Below, in pieces: positions 5,341 through 5,546 of a stretch of DNA of 5,546 nt. Numbering within the stretch: position 1 is the first letter of the stretch; each line of letters begins with the position of its first letter. Source of the stretch: Rubrobacter sp. (GTDB lineage Bacteria > Actinomycetota > Rubrobacteria > Rubrobacterales > Rubrobacteraceae); assembly GCA_016781775.1 (NCBI GenBank), contig JADDPR010000406.1, positions 1 through 5,546 on the forward strand, in the 5' to 3' direction. The notes below the pieces were generated by a model. The model was not told the DNA's origin and made no database searches. It saw only the letters and a program-made list of their open reading frames with translations. The position numbers were made by a program, and so were the translations under genes.

Positions 5341-5546
5341 TCGGGGTCGACCGCTGGGAGGTTCTGGAGAGGATCGGGGCGTACGCCGCCGGCGAGCTCG
5401 TCGGCGAGGAGGCCCGCGAGACGGAGCGCCTGATCCTGGAGAACCCCGAGGCCCGCCGGCTGGCCGCCTCCTACGTCCGCATGATGGCCCTGCTCGGCGC
5501 CATCGGCCAGGAGGCCCCCGAGGCCCCCGAGGCCGTCGTGAACCGC
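5337..5546 (+). CDS. Anti-sigma factor N-terminal domain, non-zinc type; cut by window edge
   Basis: The first 70 residues of a protein coupled to the sigma gene: its GTG at 5337 overlaps the sigma TGA in a GTGA junction, with GGGGAGG (5326-5332) as ribosome site inside the sigma gene. The pattern WEVLERIGAYAAGELVGEEARETERLILENPEARRLAASYVRMMALLGAIG matches the helical anti-sigma domain that clamps ECF sigma factors: a short first helix with Y-A-x-G-E-L, an acidic helix, then the N-P-E-A-R-x-L-A helix. Cys and His are absent from all 70 residues, so the HxxxCxxC zinc site of ZAS-type anti-sigma factors is missing. The visible end (QEAPEAPEAVVNR) looks like a proline/glutamate-rich linker leading to a transmembrane segment or sensor domain outside the window. 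The identification rests mainly on position plus this helical pattern. Confidence 0.82.
   Translation, partial: MIGVDRWEVLERIGAYAAGELVGEEARETERLILENPEARRLAASYVRMMALLGAIGQEAPEAPEAVVNR

Overview
The window is GC-rich bacterial DNA with GTG starts, strong purine-rich ribosome binding sites, and an ECF sigma factor translationally coupled to its anti-sigma factor. This fits a high-GC actinobacterium, possibly of the Rubrobacter type, although no marker gene settles the lineage. Seven genes are supported, two of them cut by the window edges. No RNA gene, insertion sequence, CRISPR array or prophage gene is visible, and no gene-free stretch exceeds 235 bases.

Left part (1-3478), all on the minus strand: from right to left, a multi-spanning GT-C type glycosyltransferase resembling the AftB/arabinofuranosyltransferase-like membrane enzymes, then a two-part GNAT-family acetyltransferase, then an exported zinc-dependent N-acetylmuramoyl-L-alanine amidase whose C-terminus leaves the window. 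The gaps between them are 193 and 165 bases. They hold candidate promoters and, after the acetyltransferase, a convincing intrinsic terminator, so these look like separate transcription units that share an envelope theme in two of the three genes.

Middle part (3479-4517): a 155-base divergent region separates the glycosyltransferase from a small four-helix membrane protein of unknown function on the plus strand. That gene converges on a minus-strand STAS-domain protein. The two TAG stops lie inside one short palindrome, and a 13-bp GC-rich hairpin sits within the last codons of the STAS gene.

Right part (4518-5546): a 235-base region between the STAS gene and an ECF sigma factor is unusually structured. 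It carries a perfect 6+6 palindrome, two GTTACG repeats exactly 10 bp apart, and a 20-bp stem with an 8-base loop whose four G.U pairs form only in plus-strand RNA. A smaller hairpin touches the sigma factor's ribosome binding site. The sigma gene overlaps the start of an anti-sigma factor whose N-terminal domain lacks the usual zinc-binding His/Cys residues. The STAS protein likewise lacks the serine that is phosphorylated in classical anti-anti-sigma factors. The right half is therefore a small regulatory locus with non-canonical versions of familiar parts. I see no wholly new multi-gene system; the leader RNA structure is the most unusual element.
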